64,000 bases of DNA. Origin: Deltaproteobacteria bacterium. Its GTDB lineage: Bacteria; Myxococcota_A; UBA9160; UBA4427. Every line of letters begins with the position of its first letter. Position 1 is the first letter of the stretch. Made by a program: the position numbers and the translations under genes. Below, piece after piece: positions 1 to 9,070 of this stretch. The stretch spans positions 124,001 to 188,000 of the forward strand of contig JAJDAO010000073.1 of the NCBI GenBank assembly GCA_029261835.1, in the 5' to 3' direction. The notes beneath the pieces were generated by a model. The model was given only the letters and a program-made list of their open reading frames with translations. It made no database searches and was not told where the DNA came from.

Positions 1-824
1 GTCAGCGCTACTCGCTCAACGGCGGACGAGGCCAGCCATGCATTGCGGCCATTGTGAAGTTCGACCTGCAGCCAGTCGCCACGGTCCTCGAGGATCCGGA
101 TCTCACTGCCGCCCGGCAGCGCCTCACCGAAGCGACTCGGGGCGTTGATCGAGTCGGCTGCTCTTCCAAGCGTGTCGCGCACGATCACGACGCCCTCGCG
201 GCCGGCGTTGCGAGCTGGATCGAAGAAGAGCGACAGCAACAGCGCGAGCCAGGCAATGCCGGCTGGAATCGCAAGGTAGCGGGGTGTGGATGAGCGCCAG
301 AAGATCGAGGCCGCGAGCAACAGCCCGGCCAGCGCGAAGCACAGGGCCGCCAGTTCTGCGCGCGCGGCACGCGGCGTGCTGCTGTGCCAGAGGAAGAAGC
401 TGTCGAGCAGACCGGCTTCGGGTGGCGTGGGGACCCAGTCGGGCAGCAGCGCCCGGGTGTGTCTCAGGTTCTGCCGCGCACGCTCGAGACCGGGATCCAG
501 TAGCAGTGCGCGGCGGTAGGCGAGCACCGCTGGACCGAGTCGCTCCGCCTGCAGGGCCGCATTGCCCAGGTTGGTGTAGAGCTCGGCGTTACTCGCGCCG
601 CGCTCGATGGCGGCTGCGAAGAGCCGTTCCGCGCGGCCAAAGCCCGCTAGACGCCGATCGCGTTGCTCGCTCTCCATGGCGCTGCGGTAGCTGGAGATCG
701 CGTCGTCGATGAGTACAGCCGCTTCATCCGGTGCGTCTGCCGCGCTGACGTCCACGAGTGAGATCGTACAGAGCAGGCAGGTCAGCCATGAGACGTGCCA
801 GATGGATCCGATCATCGATCTCAT
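1..824 (-). CDS. batE: BatE-like TPR protein, C-terminal end outside window
   Basis: Last gene of the Bat operon, cut by the left edge (274 codons present). The ATG at 824 overlaps the batD stop (ATGA), which fixes the start. The protein has an N-terminal signal-like segment ending near VDVSAADAP, then a TPR (ELYTNLGNAALQAERLGPA, about residues 73-110), two membrane segments around 125-185, and a C-terminal stretch reading DRGDWLQVELHNG that looks like a bacterial SH3 domain. This is the usual BatE layout. Bat proteins form an envelope complex linked to aerotolerance or stress resistance in Bacteroides and spirochaetes; the biochemical role is not established. Confidence 0.8.
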   Translation of the reverse strand, partial: MRSMIGSIWHVSWLTCLLCTISLVDVSAADAPDEAAVLIDDAISSYRSAMESEQRDRRLAGFGRAERLFAAAIERGASNAELYTNLGNAALQAERLGPAVLAYRRALLLDPGLERARQNLRHTRALLPDWVPTPPEAGLLDSFFLWHSSTPRAARAELAALCFALAGLLLAASIFWRSSTPRYLAIPAGIAWLALLLSLFFDPARNAGREGVVIVRDTLGRAADSINAPSRFGEALPGGSEIRILEDRGDWLQVELHNGRNAWLASSAVERVAL

Positions 825-2662
825 CCGAGTGTCTCCCGCATTCTGTCGAGCAGGCTCCGAGCGCGCTCAGCGAATTGCGCATCGGCCCCGGTCGCGGTCT
901 CACCGGCCGGGGCGTAGATCACGCTGTCACATTCGCGCACGAGGTCGTCGAGTTCAGGGCTGCGAAGCTCGGGTGCGACCGCGACGATCTCGCGCAGGGC
1001 GGCGGCGATCTGCGTCATCGCCTCGCGGCGGGGCTGTGAGCCAGCGGCCGCGATCCGCTTACGCTGCTGCCGGTAGACCTCGCGCCGTCGGCGCAGATCC
1101 GGATTCACCTCGCTGCGCCGTCGCGCCCAGAGCGCCGCCAGCAGCAGAGTGATGGAGCCGGCGTAGGCCGCGATCTGTAGCCCGGGCCTAGCGTGACTCC
1201 GCTGAAGCAGCTTCTCGCGTTTCTGCTCGAGAGAGAGATCGGCGCCCGTCAAGCTGAAGCCGCCCTGCTGCGCGCCGGTCTCCGGCGCATCCGCGTCGCC
1301 GTCGGCGCGGGCGTCGGGTGCGGACTGCGCGGCGGGGATGGGGGACACGACATCGTCCGCCGAAATGACCTCAGCCGGCCGCACGGACAGCGCGATCGGG
1401 CGCGAGCGCGTCGTTTGATACTGCTCGAGCTCGGGGTCGAACCAGGAGTAGGAGAGGGCGGGAATCTCGCTCACTGCCTCGTCGAGCACGCGCAACGACA
1501 GTCGGAAGACCTTGGCGTCGTCCGTGAGTCTGCCCGGCACCTCGCCCTCCGGCAGGTGAAAGTGCTCGGGATCGAGCTCGCCGCTCGCGCCGAAGCTCGG
1601 CAGGCTGAGACCTGCGAGATTGCCGTCCCCCCTGACGCTCAGCGTCAGTGCGATCGGGTCTCCGAGCTGCACGACGCTTCGATCGGCCGAGACCTCGAGG
1701 GAGAAGCCCTTGCCGACGGCACCGGCAAAGCTGTTCGGGCGGTCCTCGAGCGGTGCCGCGGCGACAACCAGACTGCGCGCTTCGTCCCGCGAGAAGAGCC
1801 GGCCTGTTCCCGCCGGTCGCCGGCCACCGAACAGGTCTCGCTGCCAGCGCGTGACCTCTTCGACATTCACGCTCGCCGAGCCCAGGGCGAATTCACCCGC
1901 ACGAAGCGGAATCAATGTTCGTTCGGCGACGATGACGAGGAAATCGCGATTGTCGTGGCGGCGCTTCTCCACCTTCGCGGCGAGGGTGATCGTGCCCGAG
2001 CTCGTCTCGATCTCGAGGCTCTGCTCCCCGCGTCGCGGTGTCTCGTCGGCCGCGAAGTCGAAAGTGTCGTCGCGCTGAAATAGGTCACTCCGGATCGAGT
2101 AGCCGCGGATTCGGTCCTGAAGCTGTGCAGCGAGCCACCACTCGATGCGAATCGGCAGATGCTGGCCGAGGTAGACGGGCTGGTCGGGCACGAGCAGACG
2201 GATGCGCAGCCTCGGATCGAGCGGCACCTCCTCCAATCTGATCGAGTAGGGCTCTGTCCGTAGTGCCACGCCGCCCTGAGTCATGCGGAACGGGCCGACC
2301 CGGTGATCGCCGGGCTGCGAGGCGCTGAACTGATACTGGCAGGTGAAGGTCGCGGTCTCGGACTTGAGCACGCGGCCGTTGATGATTCGCACGGAGGAGC
2401 TGAAGTTGGGCACGATCCCCAGCAGACGCAGGGTTCCGCGTTCGGGCGGGTCGACTTCGCAGCTTGGCTGCGGCTCCTTTTCGAGACCAGTAGCTTGAAC
2501 GTGTAGATCGATGGGAAGACCCACGTAGTACGGCTCTCGTGACACGCGCAGCTGCAGCTCGGCCGCGGCGGCCGCGCTGCCGCTGAAGAGCAGGCCGGCC
2601 GCCAGACAGAGCGACGCCAATGCGGCGAGGGCGTGGCCTCGCGATCCGCTTTTCCGCGTCAC
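821..2662 (-). CDS. batD: BatD-like protein
   Basis: Protein of 613 aa with a signal peptide (residues 1-34, ending in an Ala-rich stretch), a long periplasmic part made of Ig-like beta domains typical of the BatD/oxygen-tolerance family (PF13584), and one C-terminal membrane segment (about 495-512) followed by a basic cytoplasmic tail of about 100 residues. The start codon overlaps the stop of the upstream BatB/BatC gene and its own stop overlaps the batE start, so it is translationally coupled in the operon. BatD is thought to work with the VWA proteins BatA and BatB at the cytoplasmic membrane. The long tail is common in gammaproteobacterial homologues. Confidence 0.85.
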   Translation of the reverse strand: MTRKSGSRGHALAALASLCLAAGLLFSGSAAAAAELQLRVSREPYYVGLPIDLHVQATGLEKEPQPSCEVDPPERGTLRLLGIVPNFSSSVRIINGRVLKSETATFTCQYQFSASQPGDHRVGPFRMTQGGVALRTEPYSIRLEEVPLDPRLRIRLLVPDQPVYLGQHLPIRIEWWLAAQLQDRIRGYSIRSDLFQRDDTFDFAADETPRRGEQSLEIETSSGTITLAAKVEKRRHDNRDFLVIVAERTLIPLRAGEFALGSASVNVEEVTRWQRDLFGGRRPAGTGRLFSRDEARSLVVAAAPLEDRPNSFAGAVGKGFSLEVSADRSVVQLGDPIALTLSVRGDGNLAGLSLPSFGASGELDPEHFHLPEGEVPGRLTDDAKVFRLSLRVLDEAVSEIPALSYSWFDPELEQYQTTRSRPIALSVRPAEVISADDVVSPIPAAQSAPDARADGDADAPETGAQQGGFSLTGADLSLEQKREKLLQRSHARPGLQIAAYAGSITLLLAALWARRRSEVNPDLRRRREVYRQQRKRIAAAGSQPRREAMTQIAAALREIVAVAPELRSPELDDLVRECDSVIYAPAGETATGADAQFAERARSLLDRMRETLG

Positions 2663-5600
2663 CAGTCCTTCTCCACGGGCTCGTAGCCCCGGTGAGCGCG
2701 CTCGCCCTGTCTGCGGTGTCGTTCCGCCTCTCGGTCACGCACCGACTGCAGGAGCTGCGCCGGATCACCAGCCTGCTCCTGCTGCTGCTCGGAGGGCTCG
2801 CTCTGCTCCGGCTGTGCCTGCTGCTCTTCGGACTGCTCCTGCTGCTCGCCTGGCTGCTGTTCCTGCGGTGGCTGCAGCAGGGCAAGCGCTTCGGCGAGGC
2901 GATTCACTGCGTCGTCCTGTCGCTGGCGAATCGCCTCCAGCTCCAGCGCCTCGGCCGTCAGCCCATCCGCTGCTGCTGTCATCTCCTGACCTGCCGTCAG
3001 TACCAGCTCGGAGGCTCGCGTCAGAGTCTCGCTCGCCGCCTGGGCAGCGGCTTCATCGCGGGCGATCTGGTCGCCCAGCAGCGCCGCCGGGTCCTCGAAC
3101 GACTGGTCGTGCAGCGCTTGTGCCAGCTTCTCGGTAAAGGTGGCCAGCTTGCGCTGATGGCTGCCAAGGCGGCCGAGCAGGGCTTCGCCGCTCTCGGGCT
3201 GGGCTTGTGCCAGAGCAGCGGTCTGCTCTGTCTCGTCGTTCAGGTCGACTTGACGCTCACTGGTGTCACGCAGATGCTCGACGATCGAGAAGAAGAGCCG
3301 ACGCAGATTCTCGAGTCCGTTGACGGCTCGCTGCACCCGTTCCCGGCTTTCAACGAGCAGATCAGGTGAGCGGGCCAGACCCGCGAGCGACTCGCTCGCG
3401 CCCTGCATGGCCGAGTCGGTGAGGGCCAGGATTCCCTCGGCCAGTGTCAGTCGCTCGAGCGCCTGCTTCTGCTCCGTCTGCTCCGCTTCCGGGTCTTCGG
3501 GGGCTGCGAGCTGCTCCTCGAGCGTGGTCCGCTCCTTTTCGAGCATCGGCGTCATGCGCTGGACCCGCTCGAGGTTCTGCTGCTGGAAGTCGCTCAGGGC
3601 TTGCGCATACTCGGCGATCTGTTCCGGATCTTCCGCTCGTGCGGGGTCGAGGAGCTCGCCGATTCGCATTTCGTCCGCGTAGGCGACCTCGATCAGGCCC
3701 TTCAGCTCGAGAAAGCGCTCCCGGGCTCGTGAGAGGGCCGTGACGGCGTCGGCCTGGGACTGTGCGACCTCCATCAATCGCTCCGCCTCGAGCGCCTGCG
3801 CGGCCTCGGAGAAGTGGCCGTGGGCCTGCTCCAGATAGGGCTGCGCCTCGGCTACGCGCTCGAGCAACGCGAGCTGCTGCGGGTCGCTCGCTTGGCCGGC
3901 TTCGCCCAGACCCGCCGTCAGGCGTGCGTCGAGTTCCTCGCAGCGCCGAGCGATCTCAGTCTGTGCTTCCCCGAGGTAGCGCGTCGTGAGCCAGGCCGGT
4001 GGTTGTACGGACTCCGATCGCTCGCTCGCGGCGGGTGTCTGAAGCGCGAGTCCGAGCCCGGCGGCCGCCAGGGCCCGGGTCTCGCCAGCGAGCTGCAACG
4101 CATCGTTGAGCAGGCTATCGAGCACGCGCACGGGGTCGAGTAGCTGATCGCGCGCGCGTTTCAGGTCCGAGAGGCCGGATGCCGCGCGCCGCCAGGCGCG
4201 CTCGGCCTGGTACTGCCGGAGCTGGCTGCGGGCTTGCCCGATGCGTTCGCGTGCGCGGTGAACGTAGTGCAGCAATCCGCTGAGCTGGGCAGTGCGCATT
4301 CGTTCTTGCGGCGTGAGATCCTCCTCGCTGCGGTCCTCGAGCGAGTCGAGTTCGCCACCAGCCAGCTCCGTGAGCCCACTGGCTTGCGACAGAATCTTGC
4401 GTTCCTCGACCGCCACCCGCTTGAACTGTACCCGCATCTTCTGCTCGATAGCCGGATCGTCGCTGCGCTGCGAGCTCTCGGCCACGGCGCGGATGGCGGC
4501 GCCCACAGTGCGCTGCGCGGCGATCAGCTCGTCGAGCTGCGTGGCGATATCGCCCGGCTCTCGCTGAGCGAGAGAATCGGCCAGGGCCAGGGCCCGCTTC
4601 AGCACGATCTCGAGATTGCCTCGCGCCTGGTCGTTGGACGGCCTCAATGCGACCGCTTCGCGGAACCAATCCGCCGATCGCTCGAGCGCGGCCAGCGCGC
4701 TCTGGGGGTCTTCCTGCAGGCTCTGCTCGGCGCGTTCCACCTCGACCCAGCCCAGATTGTATGTGGCGCGAAAACGCACCTCGCCATCGCTGCGGGCTCC
4801 GCGCCGGGCGGCTTCGAAGAGTCGCTCGGCATCGTCGAGGGCGGCCTCCTGCAATGTCGCCAGCCCGCGGTTGAAGGCCTCGCGTGCATCCCCGGGCAGC
4901 TCGAGTCGCGGTCGTCCCTCCCCCTCCTCCCCCTCGCTCCCCACGTTCTCGTCGCTCGCCGGTGCCGCAGTCTCGCTCGGCTCGGCCGGCGGCGACTGGG
5001 CCAGACTCTCCCCGGCTGTGGCGAGAGGCAGAGCGACCAGCAGAGCGGCCAGGAGGCGCGTTCGCGAGGCCTGGCTCGCGGCGCTGGCCAGCAGTGCCAG
5101 CAGCGCCAGCAGGATGGGCCACTGGAAGCCATCCTTGCGAACCGTCTTCCCCCGTTCTTCGCCGCTCGCACGCATCAGCGGCCGAATGTGGGCTTCGAAG
5201 ATCGATTCAAGATCCAGCACGCCGGTGCCGGCGGGCACGTAGACGCCCTCGCTGGTCATGGCCAGCTCGCGCAGCAGGTCGCCGTCCAGCCGGCTCACGA
5301 CCGGCCGCCCGTCCGCATCTCGCAGGGTCGCACGTGCCCCGGTCTCGGGATCGGTCAGCCTGATTTCGCTGCCGTCCTCGTCGCCAAATCCGATCGCCAA
5401 GATGTGGACGCCACGTTCGGCCGCGCGTTCGGCGGCGTCCAGCGCGAAGGAGTCGTGGTCTTCGCCGTCCGTGATGAGCAGGATCACCCGCGAGAGGTCT
5501 CCGCTGTCGCCGAAGCCGTCGACTGCCTTGCGGATCGGCTCCTCGAGGCGCGTGCCACCGCGGCGCACGCTGCCGGCGTGAACGCCGTCGAGCACGAGCC

Positions 5601-6066
5601 GCAGGAAGCCGAAGTCGGGCGTGAGCGGGCACAGCACGCTCGCCCGGCCCGCGAATGCGATCAGCCCAACCTGATCTCCGGCCAGGTAGGGCAGTAGATC
5701 TCGGATCTCCGCCTTGGCCCGCTCGAGGCGGTTGGGCGCCACGTCCTCCGCCAACATCGACTTGGAGACGTCCAGCGCAATCATGATCTCCGCCCCGACA
5801 CGCGGAGTGGTCACGAAGTCCACGCCCCATTGCGGGCGCATCAGAGCCAACACCAGCGAGAACCCGGACAGGCCGAGCAGGGCGAGGCGGAGCCAACGGC
5901 GCACCCGGGTTGGGGAGGAGACCAGGCTCGCCTGCAGCGCCGGCTCGACGAAGCGCTCCAGCGCCCGTCCGCTGCGCCGTTCGAGCCAGACGAGTGTGGC
6001 GAGGACGAGCAGAACGCCCCAGACGGCGTGCGCCCACTGCGGCTCGGCAAAGTGCAGCTCGCTCAC
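2659..6066 (-). CDS. BatB-BatC fusion: VWA domain, TPR and long coiled coil
   Basis: Encodes 1135 aa from a GTG at 6066 that overlaps the batA stop (GTGA). Residues 13-28 and 58-75 are membrane segments; 92-280 is a VWA domain with an intact MIDAS start (DVSKS, 99-103); further hydrophobic segments lie at 315-330 and 337-351. Residues 395-495 look like TPRs, as in BatC. From about 500 to 1080 the chain is Ala/Glu/Arg/Leu-rich and predicted helical coiled coil, and the C-terminus has a Gln/Glu-rich run near 1085-1115, a BatC trait. BatB and BatC are usually two proteins; here they are one reading frame with a coiled-coil expansion of about 500 residues. An earlier start at 6342 would only add sequence antisense-like to batA. 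Confidence 0.85.
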   Translation of the reverse strand: MSELHFAEPQWAHAVWGVLLVLATLVWLERRSGRALERFVEPALQASLVSSPTRVRRWLRLALLGLSGFSLVLALMRPQWGVDFVTTPRVGAEIMIALDVSKSMLAEDVAPNRLERAKAEIRDLLPYLAGDQVGLIAFAGRASVLCPLTPDFGFLRLVLDGVHAGSVRRGGTRLEEPIRKAVDGFGDSGDLSRVILLITDGEDHDSFALDAAERAAERGVHILAIGFGDEDGSEIRLTDPETGARATLRDADGRPVVSRLDGDLLRELAMTSEGVYVPAGTGVLDLESIFEAHIRPLMRASGEERGKTVRKDGFQWPILLALLALLASAASQASRTRLLAALLVALPLATAGESLAQSPPAEPSETAAPASDENVGSEGEEGEGRPRLELPGDAREAFNRGLATLQEAALDDAERLFEAARRGARSDGEVRFRATYNLGWVEVERAEQSLQEDPQSALAALERSADWFREAVALRPSNDQARGNLEIVLKRALALADSLAQREPGDIATQLDELIAAQRTVGAAIRAVAESSQRSDDPAIEQKMRVQFKRVAVEERKILSQASGLTELAGGELDSLEDRSEEDLTPQERMRTAQLSGLLHYVHRARERIGQARSQLRQYQAERAWRRAASGLSDLKRARDQLLDPVRVLDSLLNDALQLAGETRALAAAGLGLALQTPAASERSESVQPPAWLTTRYLGEAQTEIARRCEELDARLTAGLGEAGQASDPQQLALLERVAEAQPYLEQAHGHFSEAAQALEAERLMEVAQSQADAVTALSRARERFLELKGLIEVAYADEMRIGELLDPARAEDPEQIAEYAQALSDFQQQNLERVQRMTPMLEKERTTLEEQLAAPEDPEAEQTEQKQALERLTLAEGILALTDSAMQGASESLAGLARSPDLLVESRERVQRAVNGLENLRRLFFSIVEHLRDTSERQVDLNDETEQTAALAQAQPESGEALLGRLGSHQRKLATFTEKLAQALHDQSFEDPAALLGDQIARDEAAAQAASETLTRASELVLTAGQEMTAAADGLTAEALELEAIRQRQDDAVNRLAEALALLQPPQEQQPGEQQEQSEEQQAQPEQSEPSEQQQEQAGDPAQLLQSVRDREAERHRRQGERAHRGYEPVEKDW

Positions 6067-7082
6067 GGCAGCCTCCGCAGGAAGCTCTGGCTGGCAAGCG
6101 CGGCGGCGAGAATCAGCGCCAGGCCGGTCGAGGCAAAGACCGCGTAGCGCTCGTCGTATTGCATGTATCGGATCTCGACGATTTCGCTGCGCTCGAGTGA
6201 GTCTATCTCCTGGTAGACCTCTTGCAGCACCGCGGCGTTCTCCGCGTGGAAATAGCGTCCACCGGTGCGCTGGGCGATGTCCTGGAGGGCTCGCTCGTCG
6301 AGTTCGACGAAGGCCTGTCGCAGCACGGTGTGTCCTCGCCATTCCGCTGGGAAGGGCGCGTAGCCTGTCTTGCCGGCGCCGACGGTGTAGACCTTGATAT
6401 TGTGTGCAGCCGCCAGATCGGCCGCCTGGCTGGGCGAGATGTCGCCTGCGTTGCTCACCCCATCACTCAGTACGATTGCGACCTTGCTCTTGGCGGAATG
6501 TCGCCGCAACCGCTCCACAGCCAACGCCAGGCCCTCGCCGACAGCCGTTCCGTCTTCACTGCGCTCGCTCACGATCTCGACGGCGTCGAGGATGGCGGTC
6601 AGGTTCGCGTGGTCGAGGGTAAGGGGCGCGATGCTGTCGGCCCAGCGTGCGAAGGCCACCAGGCCAATGAGATCGTCGGGTCGGGCGCGTTCGCCGTTGT
6701 CACTGACGAGAAACCTGCGCAGAACGCCTTTGAGCGCCTGGAGCCGATCGATGCTCTGATCCGCTTGCACGAAGTCTCTTGCGTGCATGGAGCCCGAGCG
6801 GTCCACAACCAGCATGATGGCGATGCCCTCACGGTGGATCTTGCTGCTCCGATCGCCGGTACGCGGCCCCGCCAGCGCGATCGCCAGAGCCAGGCTGGCG
6901 AGCGCCAGGCAGAGCGCGGGCAAGGGCAGCAGGCGCACGCGCCAAGACGAGGGGGCGCCCGAGAGGAGCCCCAGGCTCGAGTACTTGACCACCGAGGGTG
7001 CACGCGACGCCAGCGCGTAGACCAGCGGCGCGAGCAGGCCGAACGCCAGGAAGATGGGGTCGCGAAACTCGAATCCGCCCAT
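6063..7082 (-). CDS. batA: BatA-like VWA domain membrane protein
   Basis: Protein of 339 aa. Two N-terminal membrane segments (about 10-24 and 50-71) precede a VWA domain with MIDAS motif DRSGS (94-98) and a C-terminal membrane segment near 312-330. This is the BatA architecture (Aer_N-like N-terminus plus VWA). The start has a GGAGG about 10 bases upstream, made by the last codons of the preceding gene. It overlaps the following BatB/BatC gene by four bases. The VWA domain probably binds a partner protein through a divalent metal; MoxR ATPases are thought to remodel such VWA clients. Confidence 0.88.
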   Translation of the reverse strand: MGGFEFRDPIFLAFGLLAPLVYALASRAPSVVKYSSLGLLSGAPSSWRVRLLPLPALCLALASLALAIALAGPRTGDRSSKIHREGIAIMLVVDRSGSMHARDFVQADQSIDRLQALKGVLRRFLVSDNGERARPDDLIGLVAFARWADSIAPLTLDHANLTAILDAVEIVSERSEDGTAVGEGLALAVERLRRHSAKSKVAIVLSDGVSNAGDISPSQAADLAAAHNIKVYTVGAGKTGYAPFPAEWRGHTVLRQAFVELDERALQDIAQRTGGRYFHAENAAVLQEVYQEIDSLERSEIVEIRYMQYDERYAVFASTGLALILAAALASQSFLRRLP

Positions 7083-7087
7083 TCTCG

Positions 7088-8104
7088 CTAGACCTCCATC
7101 GCCTGTGGCGTGCCGGTCGCCGCGACGAGTTCGATCCGCGTTTCCTCGAGGAAGCGCGCTGCCGCATCGATGGCCTCGTCAATCGCCTTGGGTGATGGGA
7201 TATGGTGCGCGAACTTCACCAGATCGGACTGACGCAGGAAGTCGCGCAGCAGGTCCTGATGGGCCTTCGTCAGATCGGGCGATCCACTCACCAGCTCAAG
7301 GAAACGTTCGGTGGTGAGCTCGGGCGAGCGAACCGCGAAGCGCCGTTCGAGGTAGCGACGCACGATACCCGAGAGTTCGACGAAGAAGGGGTTGGCCTGT
7401 TCGGGCCTCGGGCGCCGTGCGGCAAGCAGCGCGTCGAGCTCGGAACGCGCGACTTCGTAGGCGCTTCGTACGCTTCGGCGCTCTCGCCAGCGAAGCCAGA
7501 AGCGGTAGACGAAGGGTGAGACCGCGATGGCGAGCAGTGCCAGTCCGAGAAGCCACCGCCAGGGGCTCGTGACGCGCGACCCCAGCGGTGCGAGTTCGCC
7601 CATCGGCGGGCTGAGATCTGCCGAAGCCGCGTCTGGCACCAGCGAGGCGACCTCGAAAGCCATCGGCTCCGTCAGCAGCTCGTAGGCGTCCTGGCCCTCG
7701 GGTGCCGGGTCTCGGCCGGGCCTGCGATCGACGAACTCGATCAGGATCGAGGGAAGCGTGTGCGAGCCGGAGATCGGCGCCCGTAGCGTGTAGCGTTGGC
7801 TGAAGAGGGTTCGACCCTGGTCGTCCAGCTGTTCGCGGGGTGCGAAGTCCATGATTGAGAAGCGATCGAGCGCCTCGCCGAACTCCGGCATCAGCACCTC
7901 GACGCCATCTTCAGCGATGACTTCGATCAGGAGTGTCATCGGGTCGCCGATGACCGGTGAGTCCGGCTCGAGCCGCACGCGGGCGGCGACAGGGCCGAAC
8001 TCCGCGGTCGTTTCCAGCGCGAACACGCACGGCGCGGTGAGGAGCTGAAGCGGCAGCAGCGCCAGGACGACCCGGCAGGCGTGCTCGAGACGGGCCCTGC
8101 TCAA
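7088..8104 (-). CDS. BatD-like/DUF4381-type membrane protein
   Basis: Protein of 338 aa with a signal peptide (about 1-29), a periplasmic beta domain (30-185), one membrane segment (WRWLLGLALLAIAVSPFVY, about 187-208) and a cytoplasmic helical tail. It matches the small BatD/DUF4381 proteins found between DUF58 and BatA genes. The start is a TTG whose second and third bases begin the DUF58 stop codon (TTGA); a GGAGG eight bases upstream of the TTG supports it. So the operon holds two BatD-like proteins. Function is inferred from context only. Confidence 0.75.
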   Translation of the reverse strand: MSRARLEHACRVVLALLPLQLLTAPCVFALETTAEFGPVAARVRLEPDSPVIGDPMTLLIEVIAEDGVEVLMPEFGEALDRFSIMDFAPREQLDDQGRTLFSQRYTLRAPISGSHTLPSILIEFVDRRPGRDPAPEGQDAYELLTEPMAFEVASLVPDAASADLSPPMGELAPLGSRVTSPWRWLLGLALLAIAVSPFVYRFWLRWRERRSVRSAYEVARSELDALLAARRPRPEQANPFFVELSGIVRRYLERRFAVRSPELTTERFLELVSGSPDLTKAHQDLLRDFLRQSDLVKFAHHIPSPKAIDEAIDAAARFLEETRIELVAATGTPQAMEV

Positions 8105-9060
8105 CGCCGAAACCTCCGCTCACGTGCGCGAAAGAAGCGAACCAGCGGGTCCACCACCGAGCCGGCCGCGTCGATGTGGATCAAGTCGATCCCCGCAGAG
8201 GCCAGCCGGCGGCGAAGTCCTTCGACCCGTTCTCGCGCTTGCTCCCGGACGGCCGACCGGAAGGCGGCCGAGCCCGCGTCCACGACCTGCCGCCGGCCGC
8301 TCTCGGCGTCTTCCAAGCTGATCAGCCCGATGTCGGCCATCTCGAGCTCTCGCGGGTCGGTCACGAGCACGGCCACGACATCGTGCTTGCGATTGGCAGC
8401 GCGCAGCGCCCGCTCGTATCCGTCGTCGATGAAGTCGCTCACCACGAAGCAGACCGTCCGCCGCTTGTTGATCGAGAGGAAGAACTCCATCGCACGAGCG
8501 ATATCAGTCGCCTGACGATCGGGCCGGAGAGTCCTGCGCCCCGGCAGTTGGAGCCAGCGCCGAAGGCCGCTGGTGGCCGTTCGAGCACTCTCGTTCTCCC
8601 CCTGATGGGTCAGGACTTCGCGAACCACGCGCAGGGCATGTCTCTGCCCCTTTCGCGGCGGAATATACTGTTCGATACCGCCGTGGAAGAGCAGCAGCCC
8701 CACCTTGTCGTCGTTGCGCGTCGCCGAGAAGCCGAGCAGTGCGCAGAGCTCGGCGGCGCACTCACGCTTGGAACGCTGGCCGGAGCCGAAGTCTTGCGAG
8801 GCCGATACGTCCGCCATCAACATCAGCGTGAGCTGGCGCTCCTCGACGTAGCGCTTGACGAAGGGCTCGCCCATGCGCGCCGTGACGTTCCAATCGATGC
8901 TGCGGATATCGTCGCCCGCCGTGTAGGGGCGGACCTCGTCGAATTCGATGCCGCTGCCCTTGAAGACAGAGACGTATTCCCCCGCCAGCACATCCGCCAC
9001 CTGGCGTCCGGTGCGCACCTGGATCTCACGGACCCGGCGCATGATCTCCTTGGGCAGCAT
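8101..9060 (-). CDS. DUF58 domain protein
   Basis: Protein of 319 aa with no membrane segment. The N-terminal half carries the DUF58 signature (GIEFDEVRPYTAGDDIRSID, about 36-55, then WNVTARMGEPFVKRY), followed by a VWA-like fold starting with MADVSAS. DUF58 proteins are encoded next to MoxR ATPases in nearly all Bat-type clusters and are likely cytoplasmic partners linking MoxR to the membrane VWA proteins. It lies ten bases after the MoxR gene and overlaps the next gene by four bases, so it is co-transcribed. Confidence 0.88.
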   Translation of the reverse strand: MLPKEIMRRVREIQVRTGRQVADVLAGEYVSVFKGSGIEFDEVRPYTAGDDIRSIDWNVTARMGEPFVKRYVEERQLTLMLMADVSASQDFGSGQRSKRECAAELCALLGFSATRNDDKVGLLLFHGGIEQYIPPRKGQRHALRVVREVLTHQGENESARTATSGLRRWLQLPGRRTLRPDRQATDIARAMEFFLSINKRRTVCFVVSDFIDDGYERALRAANRKHDVVAVLVTDPRELEMADIGLISLEDAESGRRQVVDAGSAAFRSAVREQARERVEGLRRRLASAGIDLIHIDAAGSVVDPLVRFFRARERRFRR

Positions 9061-9070
9061 GCGTGCGCTC

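Noticed and set aside
4234..5697. 487-codon plus-strand frame
   Set aside because: Antisense to the BatB/BatC gene; Ala/Arg/Gly/Gln-rich, no motif, no ribosome binding site. The opposite strand has clear VWA and TPR motifs.
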